Positions 1-13,256 of a stretch of DNA of 64,000 bases are shown in pieces. The position numbers and the translations under genes were made by a program. The DNA comes from Viscum album. Taxonomy: Eukaryota; Streptophyta; Magnoliopsida; Santalales; Viscaceae. The DNA lies in assembly GCA_963277665.1 (NCBI GenBank), contig OY728120.1:939907195-939971194 (forward strand). The letters are read 5' to 3'. Numbering within the stretch: position 1 is the stretch's first letter; the number at the start of each line of letters is the position of its first letter. The notes beneath the pieces were generated by a model. The model was not told the DNA's origin. It saw only the letters and a program-made list of their open reading frames with translations, and ran no database searches.

Positions 1-902
1 TCCTTTTCATTTTCAACTTATATTGAGAGAGAGATTTTATAATCATAATAACATTGTAGTGATTACAAGTTCATTTTAAGTTGAAAAAAAGTATTGGGAT
101 GAAATCATCCAAGTCCCGATGATAGGTATAATACACTTCATTTAAATGATGGATTTTATTGTTTATACTAGAACCACTAGTTTATAAAAGCTCATATTTA
201 AACTCTAGAAAAATATATCCCCTTTTACTTTAGATGTGACTGCATAAAATTGAACGAGATCTCATTCCTCATACAATAGATCTTAGACTTCTAGGAAAAT
301 ATATGAAAGAATACATACTCATTGATCCTATTTTATCAACTCAATCACATTCTATATTTTTATCACAATGTATTCATTACTCTCCAATAGTCTTGACATA
401 AACAATATGAATAATGATAATAGTTTTAGTCCCCTATCATATCAATATTTGTATATGTTACGATGATATCATTGGAATTACCTTATTTTTTGGATGTATA
501 TGATTAAAAACTTCAAGAAAAACATTATATTATAAAATTTTATTCAAAAAAATATCTAGTTTAAAGTAGGATCATATAAATTTTTTTCATTCTTTGATAG
601 ATATTGGTTACTCTTAGTTTCACCAGTCAAAGGATATCTATTTTTTCACTCATATTTTTTCATATTCTCACTTTATTAATATATTAAATAATATTGTGAA
701 TATTATTCCCTTATTTTGAATAAGGAAACTCAATTATATGTTGTAGTGATATTTCCTCCTCTATAAATTCATTTAAACCAAATCAAGGGATATGTTTTAA
801 ATATTACTTAAGACTCAAGAGTTTCATAGTCACAAAATATTAAAAAAATAACATCTTCTTATTTAAAAAATACGATGTTTTAAATCACTCCAAATTATCA
901 TG

Positions 903-926
903 ATATATATATATATATATATATAT
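903..926. repeat. (AT)12 microsatellite
   Basis: An uninterrupted run of alternating A and T lies inside the AT-rich J remnant. No function is implied. Confidence 0.95.
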
Positions 927-2171
927 TATTTTCAATTTTTCCTAACTTCACAGTGTGAAAATCTTTATGGATCTTCATCTCATCCCATCACTTGCTAGAA
1001 TTGTGATTACCAGTATAGTTATATTTATAATTTTAGTACTTGACATAGAATGATTTTATCTAAATGTATATATTTTTAGCAATATCATTAAATTGGATAA
1101 CTCATATTTTATTTGAATGAAACATATGATCCATCCATCCCAATGAATCATACATAATATTTTATTACTCATACATAGTATTCAACCAAATAACTCACAC
1201 ACAAACCATGATGGAATATAAACAGGTCTCAATGATCCATAATCACATTTAGTTTACTTTTAAATGAATCATGTAAAATTTCTTGGTACCTAAGACTTCA
1301 TCCTTGCCACTCTCAAACTATTATCTTATGATACTAGAATTTAGAAGTTTCATGTGCCTCAATTTTCTTCTATTATTATGAACTTTTTTATAAATATATT
1401 AACTTTGGATAGTGAAACACCACCACCTTCATATTATATATTCAATGGTGGAAAGTGAATTATCTCATGAAATATATACTAATTTAATAGAAAATAAGTG
1501 AATATATTCTCATTTTACAACTACCAAGAATGTGGTGTTTTTAATCTTTAGCATAGAATATTTTCCATGTAATTTTACATGGATTATATATCATGATATC
1601 AGTGAATATGAAAAATGCTACAACATGAAAAATATTGGTGCAACATGAACTCAATTAGCTAACTAAGGAAGATAATAAAAACAAAATCATATCACACTAT
1701 GTCCATGTTTTAAATTTTTTAATATTAGTTGGGTTGAGTGAGTCCAATATCGATATTTAATCCGGGGTCATGCTGTTAAATAATATCCAGTACACCTCAC
1801 ACTATTAAAAAATCATGTGTTACTAATCCCATTCCACAACCGTATCCTCAATACCATCCCCATAGGGGTTCTACCTCTTGTTCCACCCCACACACGTGTC
1901 GCCTACAGTGACTAGAATTGGATCTCTATACCTTCATACATGCTTTCCTCACTGGATTACCTATAGACTCATCCAAATATCTCAAATAGCTGGTTACTTG
2001 GTTGGTGCTAGCTTGAGGATTGGATATTTTTTTTAAACCCAACTCTTTTTTTCCATTTTTAAATTCTAGAGTCCAATTAATATAACATTAGCAACAAGTA
2101 ATGACAAAATCCCAAGGATAATCTAACAACTTCTTTAAATTACATAATATTTCTTCCTATTCTAAGGAAAC

Positions 2172-2190
2172 TCTTTAATATTAATTTAAT
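2172..2190 (-). promoter_or_regulatory. Decayed tRNA-iMet primer binding site of element J
   Basis: Read on the minus strand just inside the LTR edge, the sequence resembles TTGGTATCAGAG with G-to-A and C-to-T changes and one extra base. The same layout in element A (LTR end, then TTGGTATCAGAG, then GGAAACC) supports the reading. The match is weak on its own. Confidence 0.35.
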
Positions 2191-2192
2191 GT

Positions 2193-5100
2193 TATAGAGA
2201 ACCAAACCTTACTTACATAAATATTACATCATTTTAGATGAATATTAAATACATTTAACAATAATACACACCAGAGGGCTATAAATTTTTAATGACTTTA
2301 TATACTTGATACATAATAATCTTATTTCCTAAATGATGTTGAATATCTCCCACAAATTTTTCTCACATAATACACTTCTTAGTCATCCAAATATTAAAAC
2401 CTTTCTTCATAACTTAGGGAAAGAAAACATAAGAAAGGATGAGATTAGATGATTAGTAAGGTTAAAAATGGGAGATATAATTCTATGATCATAAGTGGAA
2501 AAAATATTAGAATTAGTGTATGAGAAAATTATCTTAACATTATAAATTCACACCCACTAATTCATATATTATAAATAAGAATCATGGAATAAATATTTGG
2601 AAGTTTATAAGACATAAATCATAAGATAATCAAAGATCATGATCCATGAGAATTTAAATTTGGAATAATAACATTTCATAATAGAGTGGCACAATCCTAA
2701 TCATATAAAATTTATGTTAAAGATACCAATTAATAAATTCATCACATGTTAGGCTTGGGAAAACTAACAGTGTACTCGGTTCGATCTTGGGATAACTTCA
2801 CGTGTAACCTCTTTGGACTAGGGATAACCACCCATGTTACCTATTTTAGGTTTTGGATAAACTCCCATATAATATTTGATCTCATAAAACATTAATCATT
2901 AACTAATTCATTAGAGGTATATAATAGACCAACTTTCCAAAAAATAATAATCCATTCATATTTATTCCAAAAAATGATGAAAACATTTATCATTACATAC
3001 AATATGAAACCATAAAAAATAAAAATGGTTTCATAAATATTTCATAATCATAATCATAAAACATCCATAGAAAGAATAAATATATTTGGATTGGATCATA
3101 TCCCCCGTAAATCATAAGAAAAATCAATTGATTTTGTTATATATTAAGATACCTTAAAAATATCATTAGAACATTTCTTGAGGAAAATACCTTTTTTATT
3201 TTGAAATTACTTATTTAAAATATATAAATTTCCAAAATATTAATGAAAATATTTTATTTGAAAATAAACATGGAATATTTTAAAGGAATCCTCAATTAAA
3301 ATTTAAGTGATGATGAATGGAAAATATGTTCATGTAGTGTATGTTAAAACAAATATTCCTTTCACATTTTCAGTAAAAAGTCAAAAGTACCACATTTGTA
3401 AAATTAAAAGAATATTCATTTTAATTTTTTTATAGAAATTAAAAAATGTGTAAAAATGAATTTATACCATATTTTTGGAAATGGTAAAAAATTATTGAAA
3501 AATATTTAAATCATATAGGTATATGGAAGAAAATGATTCCCAACTAAAGTGATAAATAAAGAAAGTGTTTCTTAATTTTTTTTTTCAGAATTTTGATTAA
3601 TTAGGGAGATAAAAATAAAATGAAAATGTGTAATTTATAGTAATAACTATATTATAATAAAAGAAATACTATTTTTTAGATATGGATCATATAAATTCAT
3701 CATTTAAATTTAAGTATAAACTATCCCGACAAAAATGAGATTATAACGTAAAACCCTTATCATTGTGGTAAATTTTTAATTATAACCCTCATGAAAGAAA
3801 TAAATTCAGATGAAAATTTAAATTAAATTATTAAAATAATATTCATGATACAAAATATAAAATGGGTAGTATATACACCTCATAAAATAAGACATGTGAA
3901 TAACATAACATGCATCTCAAAGAAAACAATTTGAGATGATAAACCCTTACAACATTGGAAACTTTCGAATCAAAACTCTTGGATGAAATAATTTAAATTA
4001 TAAATTTAAATACCATGAATTAATAATTATTCATGATATAACATGTGAAATATGTATTATATAAACCCCATAAATGTAAATAGTTTCATAACATCAAACA
4101 TGTCTCAATAAAACAATATTGTGATGAAGAACCCTTACCTTATATATTATTTTATTTGTAAGTGATATAACCGACCATATAATAATTTTATATTTAATAT
4201 AATTATATAAAAGAATAATATTAATAATTATAATATCATATATGATCCAATTGTAACATTGAAATACACTTTTATTAATAATTATTTATTTAAATCCTCA
4301 TTTCTTGGTGATAACTGTTTCATTTTTTGTGTATGTTTTGGTTTGAATAGTTATAGCCCTTGAAATTTGATCATGGTTAAATAATATCCATAATATTAAT
4401 CATGTCATAATTACCATATTTTTCATTATATACACTTTTATAACCTTTCATATAATGCAATGATGAAAAATTAATTATAACACTTTGTGGAGATGACAGT
4501 CAGTATATACACACAAGTAATGTTTCCACTTTTTGATGGATTGAATGAAATAAAGGTAAATAATAATTCAACTTTACATAATCATTATTATATCATATAT
4601 ATAATATATATTAATTAAATCTATCCTTATTACATTAATATAAATTGAAAATGAAAAATGAATCACATTGCATTGTGGGGGTGGTAGTTCACACGTATGC
4701 ACGAGTGACATTATCATTTTCCAATGGATTGAGTGGTAATAATGTAGATAATTTATTTTAATTAAATAAGAATAATTATATCATAAATATAACATATAAA
4801 CATTAAATTTTTCATAATAACCAACCCTGAAATATGGTGATGAAAAATGAATTATATTGCTACATGGAGGCGGTAGTCCACACGTATGCACGAGTGATAC
4901 TCTTATTTCCCATTTTACAGAAAATAAATGGGAAATGGTTATGAAACCATGATAATAAAATATCTTTATATTTATTATACTGTATTAATCATTTTTTTAT
5001 AGATAAAAAAGGTATGGGGAAGGTGGAAGCAGAAATAAATCGAAAGAGCTTGGTTAAGATTTATACCTCTCATTTGAGATACTTTCTTTGCCATACACCT

Positions 5101-6692
5101 TAATACATGAAACATTAGTATTAAGATAATAAAATAAGATCTAGGATGAAGTTAAGGAGTATAAGAAGGTTTTTAGTAGGTATTGGGATATTTATAAGGC
5201 TCAAATTGTGTGAATAAAAGAGGATAAGATAATCCCTTTTATAAGTGAAGGGAGAGACACACAAGGAATTACTTAAAAGATTACAATAATAAAAGGAAAA
5301 TTTCTTGGGAAACTAGAAAAAATGGACTATGATTTAAATAAAATGTATTATGAGGTTTAAATATCTTCAAAAAATAATAATTATACAAGTTTATGTGGCA
5401 TTTCAACCCTTATCTCTTAGTTTAACTCCCTGGTAAACTTTTTTTAACCTTAACAATGGTAACACAATTTTACTATTTTTACTATTCATTATGCCAAAAA
5501 CATTAAGTTGAACCTATTAAAATATATTAATTATAGTAATTAAAAATATTGAATTCATTTTACCATATTCATTTTCTATAAGTGGTAGAATTTAATTTTA
5601 AATAAGCATATAAAATACAATGAAAACCCATCTTAGAAAAATTAATTTTTAAGCATAAAAATGAATTTCCTTTCATTACACGACTTTAAAAAAAGATAAA
5701 ATGAATATTAAAATATTTAATTGAAAAAATAATATATAAATTTAATTAAAAAACACTAATAAATAGAGATTAATTTAATAAAAACACATTATATGCATAA
5801 TTTTTATACAACAATGTGTTTTTAGCCCAAAAATAAACTTATACCAAAATAAAGTATAATTATTATTTCTGTATAATTAAATATATAATTTATAATTAAA
5901 ATTGAATTATTTTAATTTAAGTTAAAATTCAAAACATAATATAACTTTTAAATTACTTTATTTAATAAAAATAAATAGCAGTTTTACAAAAATCGATATG
6001 TTTTCTCAATTCACCAAAAAATTAACCCCTTTAGAAAAATACCAAAAATTCATTCTAAGATAATATTGAAATTCTGATTTTAAAAAATTATATTAATAAA
6101 ATAAAATAAAATATCTTAAAATGGTTGAAATTTATTATAAATTTTCACACACAAAAATGTAATAAAAATCATTTACGAGGAAAACAAATTTTTAAAGCAT
6201 AAAAAAACTTTAATAAAAATTGAGTTCTTATCTGTTATGAATTAATAAATAAATTTTTATTATATAAAATATTTATAAATAGTTTTTATAAAAAATTTAT
6301 CCATATTTATACCTCTAATTTAATGACTAATTTATAACGGTCACATTTGAATAATATTATTTTTATTGTATATTGTATTTTTCTTAAAGATAAGGTTTAT
6401 CTGTTAAAAAAGAAATCATGCATAATATTCTTTTAAAATAAATTTTCTAGGTTTTAAAAACATTTAAAATTCATCACACATTGTAATTCCATTATTGGGA
6501 ACTCATAAAATTATTTTAATATGATTGAGTTCTTCAAAATACTTCCAAGCCATCCTTCCCCATTCTATATTGACATCAAGCTTATTGAGACATCAATTTT
6601 ATTGAAATAAAATACAACACAAACACAATGTTTTAATAACAACATCCACTTTTTTTTTTCAATACCAAATAAAAATTTCAACATATGTTACT
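2193..6692 (-). repeat. LTR of element J, same family as the A and D LTRs
   Basis: The start TATAGAGA aligns with TGTAGAGA at the outer edge of the A LTRs. The following 150 bases align throughout, including the ATTACAT, TTGATACATAA and AATATCTCCC blocks. Other anchors are the three degenerate hairpin units at about 4490, 4680 and 4865, and a caccaaaa...aaataccaaaaatt block at 6010-6055 matching 38490-38530. The right end near 6692 is set by a decayed TGTTACA and is uncertain by about 50 bases. Many CpG sites of the younger copies are TG or CA here, so this is the oldest copy of the family in the window. Confidence 0.7.
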
Positions 6693-7426
6693 CTAATTCT
6701 CTTTTGTTCATAATGACATGTCAATATGTGTTACTCTATTTCACTCTTGTTTATATCTCCTCCATTAACCTCTTATTTTAAATTTTATTATCTCTATTTT
6801 ATTGAAAATATAAAAAAATAAAATTAAATAGGATTATATCAATTCATTATTAAGAAATGTACCATCAATCATCCCACTATAAGTCTATATGATCCAAGAT
6901 TGATGTAGAAAACAAGAGGGTTTGATTTAGACATCAACAATTCCCGTTAATAAAAAGAATATGATAACACTTGAAAATGATTACCATATATCATTGAAAG
7001 GTTTTTCTAATGTATTAAAGATAAAACAAATTGATTCCAATTGGTAAATATATTTTTATTGTAATTTCAACCTGATTTCCAATACTTATCTCAAAACACA
7101 AATAAAAAAAATTTAAAGAGAAATAATGGGTTTCAATATTTATAAATCAGTTGTGAATAATCCTAAAATTTTCAATTTCATGTCATTGATTAAGAATCAA
7201 TTTGATCTTAATGTTATGATTTTATTCTTGCAACCAAGTATGAGAGAAAATGATACCATTCCATTTTCAATGATACTTTTCTAAGAACCATCCATAAATC
7301 TAGATTTTCATGATGTGATAAGTTCTAGAAGCTTCTCAAAGTATTATTCCCTTATCACCCCTCAATAAGACACTCCAAATCATATTCATAAAGGTGAATC
7401 TATTTATATATAGAGACTGAGGTATC
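6693..7426 (+). repeat. Left part of a copia 5' LTR, split by element H
   Basis: This 0.7-kb AT-rich segment lies between the J LTR and element H. Because the sequence resuming after H (44632 onward) ends in a copia-type LTR terminus and primer site, this segment should be the first part of that LTR. A TATA-like string (TTTATATATAG) at about 7402-7412 would sit where a promoter belongs. The LTR start itself is not identifiable, and an unrelated segment at the left end cannot be excluded. Confidence 0.45.
7422..7426. repeat. Target site duplication of element H, left copy
   Basis: GTATC here matches ATATC at 44627-44631 at four of five bases, as expected for an old insertion. The pair brackets LTRs of nearly equal length. 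Confidence 0.7.
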
Positions 7427-9538
7427 TATAACATTTTGGATTTTAAGGTATTCTCTTTTGATGTTAAATATTGTGTAGTTGGTTTCAGTGGCCATTGGGA
7501 ATTGTTTTAGGAATCTCTAGTAGCACCCGGACTGGGCATTGCCTATAGGGAACATTCATGACATGAAAGTTATTCATGACATGAATATGCCTCCAAGATG
7601 ATGCTGTGAATTATTTTTAAAGCATGAAAATTTTTAGGCTATGAAACTTGTTCATATTGTGAAATAATCGATTTTTTTCTAAATTCAGGCGATATCTTTT
7701 TTAGCGTACATGAAACTCATTGGATTCATACTGTGAATCTTGGATTCACAATGTGAATCATTCATAAACTATAGGTTTTGAACATACTATAATCCTAGAT
7801 CACAATTCATTCTATTTGGATCTTACCTTCCTTGAACCCTAAGCTGTTCTAGGTAATTTTGGGTGTCTCTTCTTCTTCTGGATTTCTTTATTCGAGGATT
7901 GATCTCTATGGTGGTTGAGATGTGTCTCTCTCAATAAGTATGATTATACTTCTTTATTTCCATTAGTCAGGTTAGTGGTGTTTCACTGTGTTTTTAGATT
8001 TTATGACCTTGTGGTGACACTTGTTTGATCCTTTCTAGATCTGTTGTTCAATTTTATCCTAGAGGCTGACTCTCATGTTGGTTGTGGTGCGTAAGTTGTG
8101 TTTATCGATGTATGTGTGATCTAACCTCTCTGATAGATCCCTTATTTTATGTATTTTGATTATAAGACGTCAGAATCATTGTTAGGTCCTCCAATGTTGA
8201 ATTTTATTTTCTTCCAGTGTTGGTGGATCCCATTTAGGGTAGTGTTCAACCCACATTGAGGAAGGTGGCTATGTCTCTAACCTTTTTTTAATGAAAAATT
8301 ATTAATCATATTTTATAAATTTATTTATAAATAAATTGGAATTATTGATCTATGTGTGTAAATAGATTTGTTATAAAAGGTGGGTTTTCTTTGGTTTTCG
8401 GTAAAGGAAAATAGTTCTTTCAAGGCATTGTGAAATGGGTTGTGAATATGGTTTTCAAAACAGGTTTAATTAAAGAAAAGGGTTGTTTGATATTGATTGT
8501 GAAAATCCTTTTTTAAATTATTTGAGAAATTCAGCACATGGGAATCCTTGGGAACTTATGTGGAAGGTTTATCTTAGGTACATCATCTATTTTACTATCT
8601 AGGGTTCCACTCATGGGGGGTTCCTCTTCTCTCTAGGACTATTGTTCCTAGGACTTTATATTAACATCATTGAGGGGTTCACTCATTGGGTGTTCGTCTG
8701 CTCTCTGGGATTGTTATTCTTGGGACTTGAGTTTATACTAGTATTTTATTTTGGTATAATTAGTTTGGATTCCTGACTTTTTTTGATCCTCATACTCTTT
8801 AACATTATTCTTTTTCTTTGTATTATTATGGATTTAACACACCTTCATTGAATTTGATAAATTTTTATGAAAATTATGCTTGGAAACTATTTTTTATGGC
8901 TTGTTTTGGAAATGTAGAAAAATGGAAATATTTACCAAGATTTTTATATAAAATTATTTATCATTTATCATGACATGTTTTCCTTAAAATGGGAATATTG
9001 GGATTTTTTTTATTTAGACATGATATAGAACACATTTTTGGGATCCTACTGATACTATTTAGCTTACACTATCTACACCCATTTGGCGGTCTATATACCT
9101 AGTTATATCTTTTGATGTTATAAAGGTAAAGGCACTATAGTGAGGTAGTAAGGTTTATTTTAGTTGGGTATAGGTAGCTATTGGTGAGATGGTGGGATGT
9201 TTCCCACATTATCACACTGAGTAGTCATCTTTGATTTTGTTTTCCTTTACTGTTGAACTTTTACATTGGGATTTGTTCTGACAGCTTGAGTCGTATCACT
9301 TCTACTATATTCTTGTAGTTATGGAATATATTTATTCTTGTTATTATTCTGATATTTCTTTATGCTATGTATATATATTCCATGTCGTCTTCTTCAGTTT
9401 GGGTGAAATCATTCCCTCTAGTTGTTGTTAATTCCTGAGTGCTAGTTTCCATCCCATGGGGATTGGTAATACCCTTTAGGTATGTGGAAGATTTATTTAG
9501 GTACCCATTTTGAGCATATCCATAGATGATTCATGAAA
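7427..9538 (+). repeat. 5' LTR of element H
   Basis: This 2.11-kb LTR matches 42526-44626 in order and spacing. Shared blocks include attttaaggtatt near the start, gggaacattcatg...gaaagttattcatgac, the ctcatggggggttcc blocks, gagtcgtatcact and the terminal tatgtggaagat. The canonical TG start has decayed to TA (TATAACATTTT, compare TGTAACACCC in element A). The copies are diverged with many small indels, consistent with a very old insertion. Confidence 0.88.
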
Positions 9539-9540
9539 AA

Positions 9541-9553
9541 TTGGCATTAGAGG
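9541..9553 (+). promoter_or_regulatory. Primer binding site of element H (tRNA-iMet type)
   Basis: TTGGCATTAGAGG directly follows the LTR end and differs from the usual TTGGTATCAGAGC at a few bases. The following GGCATG...CTCAAGAGTCC leader has a recognisable counterpart in element C, which supports common descent. Confidence 0.75.
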
Positions 9554-9777
9554 AGGCATGTGCTCAAGAGTCCTTATCTTGGTAAGTTTGGTACACTGGT
9601 GATAAGACTATCAGAACTTGAGAGGTAGGTTGTTATGAGTTATTGGCTATCTCTTATAATGATAAGACTCAAGATACCATGGGATATTGGGATGTCGGTC
9701 TCCGATGTTGATTTCTCGATCTTACTCTGAGTTTTTTATTATGTTTTTTTTGGTTTGAACTGAGATTATCCTGTTGT
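9554..9777 (+). other. Leader of element H, first part
   Basis: Non-coding leader between the primer site and the insertion point of element B. It resumes after B at 21038. No open frame or recognisable motif was seen. Confidence 0.7.
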
Positions 9778-9782
9778 ATGAT
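9778..9782. repeat. Target site duplication of element B, left copy
   Basis: ATGAT here is repeated exactly at 21033-21037, immediately outside the second LTR of element B. Confidence 0.9.
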
Positions 9783-11293
9783 TGATCGCACAGTGACTCA
9801 CTGTTTCATTTTCACCCATACACCGCCATTTTAAACTGAATATGTATTGTAAATTCCAAATATAATAACAAATTGAACATCATGTTAGATTCAATTGTTT
9901 TGTTTTTATCACTGTTAAAAAGGGAAATTATAATTTTTTTGATATTTTCATTGAATGTAGAGGTGATTTGGTGGCCCTGGAGATCATCTAGAAGAAAAAT
10001 GGGCAAAAGTGCATGGCATCCCAAGGATATCTATCCACTGTTTTGAGAAGTATGGGAATTAAGTGAATCCAAATGGGATGAAACTTTGTTTTCTGATCCA
10101 AAAACTCATGGGATACTACTCTTCTTGAGAAACTGAAGTCCAATTATTCCATCTGATGGCTCATATGAACCATTCTGTTCAGTGGATAGAATCTTCTCGA
10201 ATTCAAAAGTTTGGTTCGGTATTTTGACCATATCTCCAAATAAAGTTGTCTAATGGATTCCAAATTTTACAGAGGGACATTAAAGATGCTAGAAAACAAA
10301 TCTTATCTTTTTTTCAAGTCGTGATATGACTTTATACTATTCCAAAAATAAGACACAATTGTTACTCAAAAACAGGGTTCTCAAAATCAAGTTCCATTTT
10401 GTCTATAAAAAGGCACCATGGGAACCTCATTTTTAAGTTAAGACAAGGAGTGAAGTGATACCAATTTGGAGTTCTAGAGGAGTCCTCTCCTCATCCTAGA
10501 AGTTCTGGAGGCCCCTATCCTTATAGGGGGATCAAGAATGAGGAAGGAGTTCTTCCCGAGCTTCCTCCTCCACCCGATGTCGAGCTAAATGGTGGGCGTT
10601 CGTTGTGAGGGAGCTACACAAATGTAAAGGGAGTTCCAAAGCATATATTAGCTACTAGTTTGGAGTAATTTGGGTGTTAAAACATTTATTTCCATCTATA
10701 TTACATAATTTAATATTTTCTTTCTTGTTTTGATGGGTGCGAATGAGATGCTCTTAATTTCCAACCGATCAATGTGAGGTTTTGAGTGCGTGACTTGCGT
10801 TGTTCTGATTGGGCAACACAAGAATACTTTTCTTACCCAATTTCTTGAGATTTCAATCTGATTTTGAAGCTCTTATTCTATTCATAAGATATAAACCTTG
10901 ACAATATGATTTTTATGTCAAGGTTTGGTTCTTCAAGCAATGAAATGAATGCTTATAAATTAATCAGTATTCCAATTAATTTCAACCAAAGAATTACTCC
11001 AAACATAAATTAATCTCCTAGAACGATGAACTTTAATGTGTGTAGTGAACTCACAATGAATTTTTTTTATCTCATATTTTTCAAAATCTATTTGTCTTCT
11101 AAAATTTTAAACTTTCAATTAAATATTTTCATCCTAAAACTCTTTTCCAAACCACCCCTATTTTAGCACTTCTTAGAAAAAACACACACTCTAAACCCAC
11201 TAAGGATCCTTTAGAGGAAACCTAGGGTCTTTCCTAGAATATAAATAAACTTTATAAATATAATAAATTTGACGTGTCATGATAGTGTGGTCA
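9783..11293 (+). repeat. 5' LTR of element B
   Basis: A 1,511-bp LTR beginning TGATCGCACAGTGACTCAC and ending GTGTGGTCA just before the primer site. It contains a TATA box (TATAAAAA, 10404-10411). About 100 bases further on, a short perfect hairpin (CCCCTAT / ATAGGGG, 10512-10529) lies in what should be the transcribed R/U5 part. Compared with the 3' copy, roughly 17 of the first 105 bases differ by eye. Confidence 0.93.
10404..10411 (+). promoter_or_regulatory. TATA box of the element B 5' LTR
   Basis: TATAAAAA lies within the block ctataaaaaggcaccatggg, which is conserved in the 3' LTR at 18859-18878. Conservation of the block between otherwise diverged LTRs and its placement within the LTR suggest the core promoter. 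The transcription start is not visible. Confidence 0.65.
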
Positions 11294-11298
11294 AATTT

Positions 11299-11316
11299 TG
11301 GCGCTGTTTCCGGGGA
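11299..11316 (+). promoter_or_regulatory. Primer binding site of element B (tRNA-Asp type)
   Basis: TGGCGCTGTTTCCGGGGA follows the LTR end by five bases. It differs at two positions from TGGCGCCGTTGCCGGGGA, the form common in Athila/Tat elements. This places B in that lineage independently of its coding region. Confidence 0.92.
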
Positions 11317-11645
11317 GTGTTTTGGTTTTTATAGCGTGTTTTTGGTAAGATTTTTGTAAATTTTGTGAATATTTATTTGTTTTATTTTATACCTTTACCT
11401 ATATTTTTATGTTCTGATTTTTTTTTCATGTGTATGTTTTTTGCAGGACGCATTCTAATCCATGATATTTACCACCATTGGAACCCAAACCGAATAGGAT
11501 CCTATGTCAGTGACCCTAAGACACACAAGACATCAATACTCTTCTTGATCCTTAATCTAATTCTTTTGGAACCAACATCAAAACTTAAATAAAATTGCAT
11601 AACATGGATATAAATAACTGAACATTAAAAAAAATAACCTCACCT
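11317..11645 (+). other. Leader of element B
   Basis: Leader between the primer site and recognisable gag. It contains a 75-codon open frame at 11365-11592 with a hydrophobic start that I do not recognise as gag. A ttttttgcagg string at about 11437-11447 looks like a splice acceptor. I see no other signal. Confidence 0.5.
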
Positions 11646-12334
11646 AATGTTGAAATCCAACCCACTTACATTCAAATGCAAGTCAAGGCACTCAATTTTG
11701 AACTAAAATCCAGTCTAATTCATTTATTGCCAAGATTCCATGGACTCACTAGAGAAGATCCAAACAAGAATTTAGAAGAATTTCATACTGTTTGTTCAAC
11801 ATTAAAACCTAATAACGTGGATTAAGAAAAAGTAAATATTAGATTATTCCCCTTTTCATTACAATATACTGCAAAAATCTGGATTTATTATGTTAATTCC
11901 CAAATAAGAGGCTGAGTGGACTTGAGACTACTTTTTATTAAAAAATATTTCCTAGTCTCTTGAACTGCAATAATAAGGAAAGAAATATGTTGTATAAGAC
12001 AATATCATGGGTAAAGACTTCATGAGTATTGGGAAATATTTAAAATATTATGTTCAAGTTTTACATACCACCGAATAAGCGATCAAATTTTAATACAGTA
12101 TTTTTATGAAGATTTAATTCCAATTGATCGTCACGTGATTGATGTTTCTACAGGTGGTGCACTATTAGATAAAACCCCAATCACTGAAAGAACCTTAATT
12201 AAAAACATGTCACAAAACAATCAAAAATTTAGCACAAGGTCTAGGGTACCCATTCGAGGTGTCCATGAGGTGAAAAGTACTGAATTTGAGATGAAGGTGG
12301 ACACAAATTTTGAAGAGGAAAGTACCCTTTTATG
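11646..12334 (+). pseudogene. gag: Element B gag (Athila-type capsid region, broken)
   Basis: Conceptual translation with stops shows the Athila gag core in the right order: a PRFHGLTREDP-like block, then an IRLFPFSL motif (about 11840-11870), then WEIFKILC, then a DVSTGGALLDKT block at 12141-12176, which corresponds to the D-A-A-A-G-G motif of the family. At least five in-frame stops interrupt it. The last 66 codons (12135-12335) are open. The product would have been the structural Gag protein packaging element RNA. There is no functional start or full frame. Confidence 0.85.
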
Positions 12335-13256
12335 ACAAATCACTCTCTCCCAAGGGAAATATCAATATCCTCTTCCAATCCATTGTGGAATCTTTAATTC
12401 TCACACCCATTATTCTAACCAATTCCCCCAATTGAGTGAAACTTCTGAGAGTTGTGAGGAAATATTTCTAGGACTCACCTATAATAAACTCTTTAGACAA
12501 GAGCCATACTATCCATCCAAATCTAGGTGGAAAGAAAACCAAGCTTATAGGAAAGGTGGTATTCAAACCAGCATCATCAACCATGGAACCGAAAAGTGCG
12601 AAGCATTCATCCACCACCACCACTAAGAAATCCTCAACCACCCAAAGGCCTTTCCAACCACCCTTCAAAACTTGAGCCTACCCTAGAAGATATGATGAAA
12701 AAAATGGCTGCCAACAATCTCCAATTCCAACAAACCAACCAAGACGCTATACAAGACCTAAAACCCAATTAGGCTAACTAGATAACTTGGGGGGTGAAAT
12801 TAAAATTCACGGGTCCAGTAAACTACCATCTCAACCATTTTTCTACCATAGAGATAAAGGAAATGTTAGTTCCATCACCTTTAAGAATGGAAAACAACCA
12901 GAAATTCGGATGAATCCTCTATTAGAGTCAAACCCCTTTAAGGAAACCTCCATCACAACCATTAAAAATGTTCCAAATGTTGAAAAGCTATGTCTTATGA
13001 GAATAAATTCCAAATGAAAGAGTGTGTATGTCGATGAATCTCCTATCCAACCCATTCCTCTTCCATTTCCTCAAAGGGACACCCAACCTAGAAAACAAAA
13101 GGAAAGTAAACTCGATAAGGAAAATTTAGAGACTTTCAAAAAAGTTTAGGTAAAAAGCCCCTTGATTGATGTTGTGAAACAAATTCCAAGATATGAATTT
13201 TTTTAAAAGAGATTTGTACATATCAGAAAATAATTCATGGTGATGAGAAGGTAAGT
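12335..13256 (+). pseudogene. Element B gag-protease linker, decayed
   Basis: Low-complexity, proline- and asparagine-rich translations, with a His run at about 12610-12625, match the variable region that joins gag to protease in Athila elements. Short open stretches (12432-12626, 12787-13017) are fragments of it. No zinc knuckle is visible. The assignment rests on position between recognisable gag and protease. Confidence 0.6.

Larger units (their letters stand above)
1..2192 (-). mobile_element. Element J internal remnant (old chromovirus, partial)
   Basis: This AT-rich stretch lies on the internal side of the LTR that starts at 2193, so it should be the leader and gag region of a minus-strand element whose remainder lies left of the window. 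I could not recognise any gag or pol motif in any frame; the DNA is heavily decayed. A less AT-rich patch at about 1740-2060 is bounded by a short inverted repeat. An (AT) microsatellite sits at 903-926. Assignment to J rests on position and on the decayed primer site next to the LTR, not on coding homology. It could instead be unrelated old intergenic DNA. Confidence 0.4.

Noticed and set aside
1727..2044. MITE with AGTTGGGTT terminal inverted repeats, about 318 bp.
   Set aside because: Only nine bases match, no target duplication is visible at the ends, and the AT-rich context makes this likely by chance.
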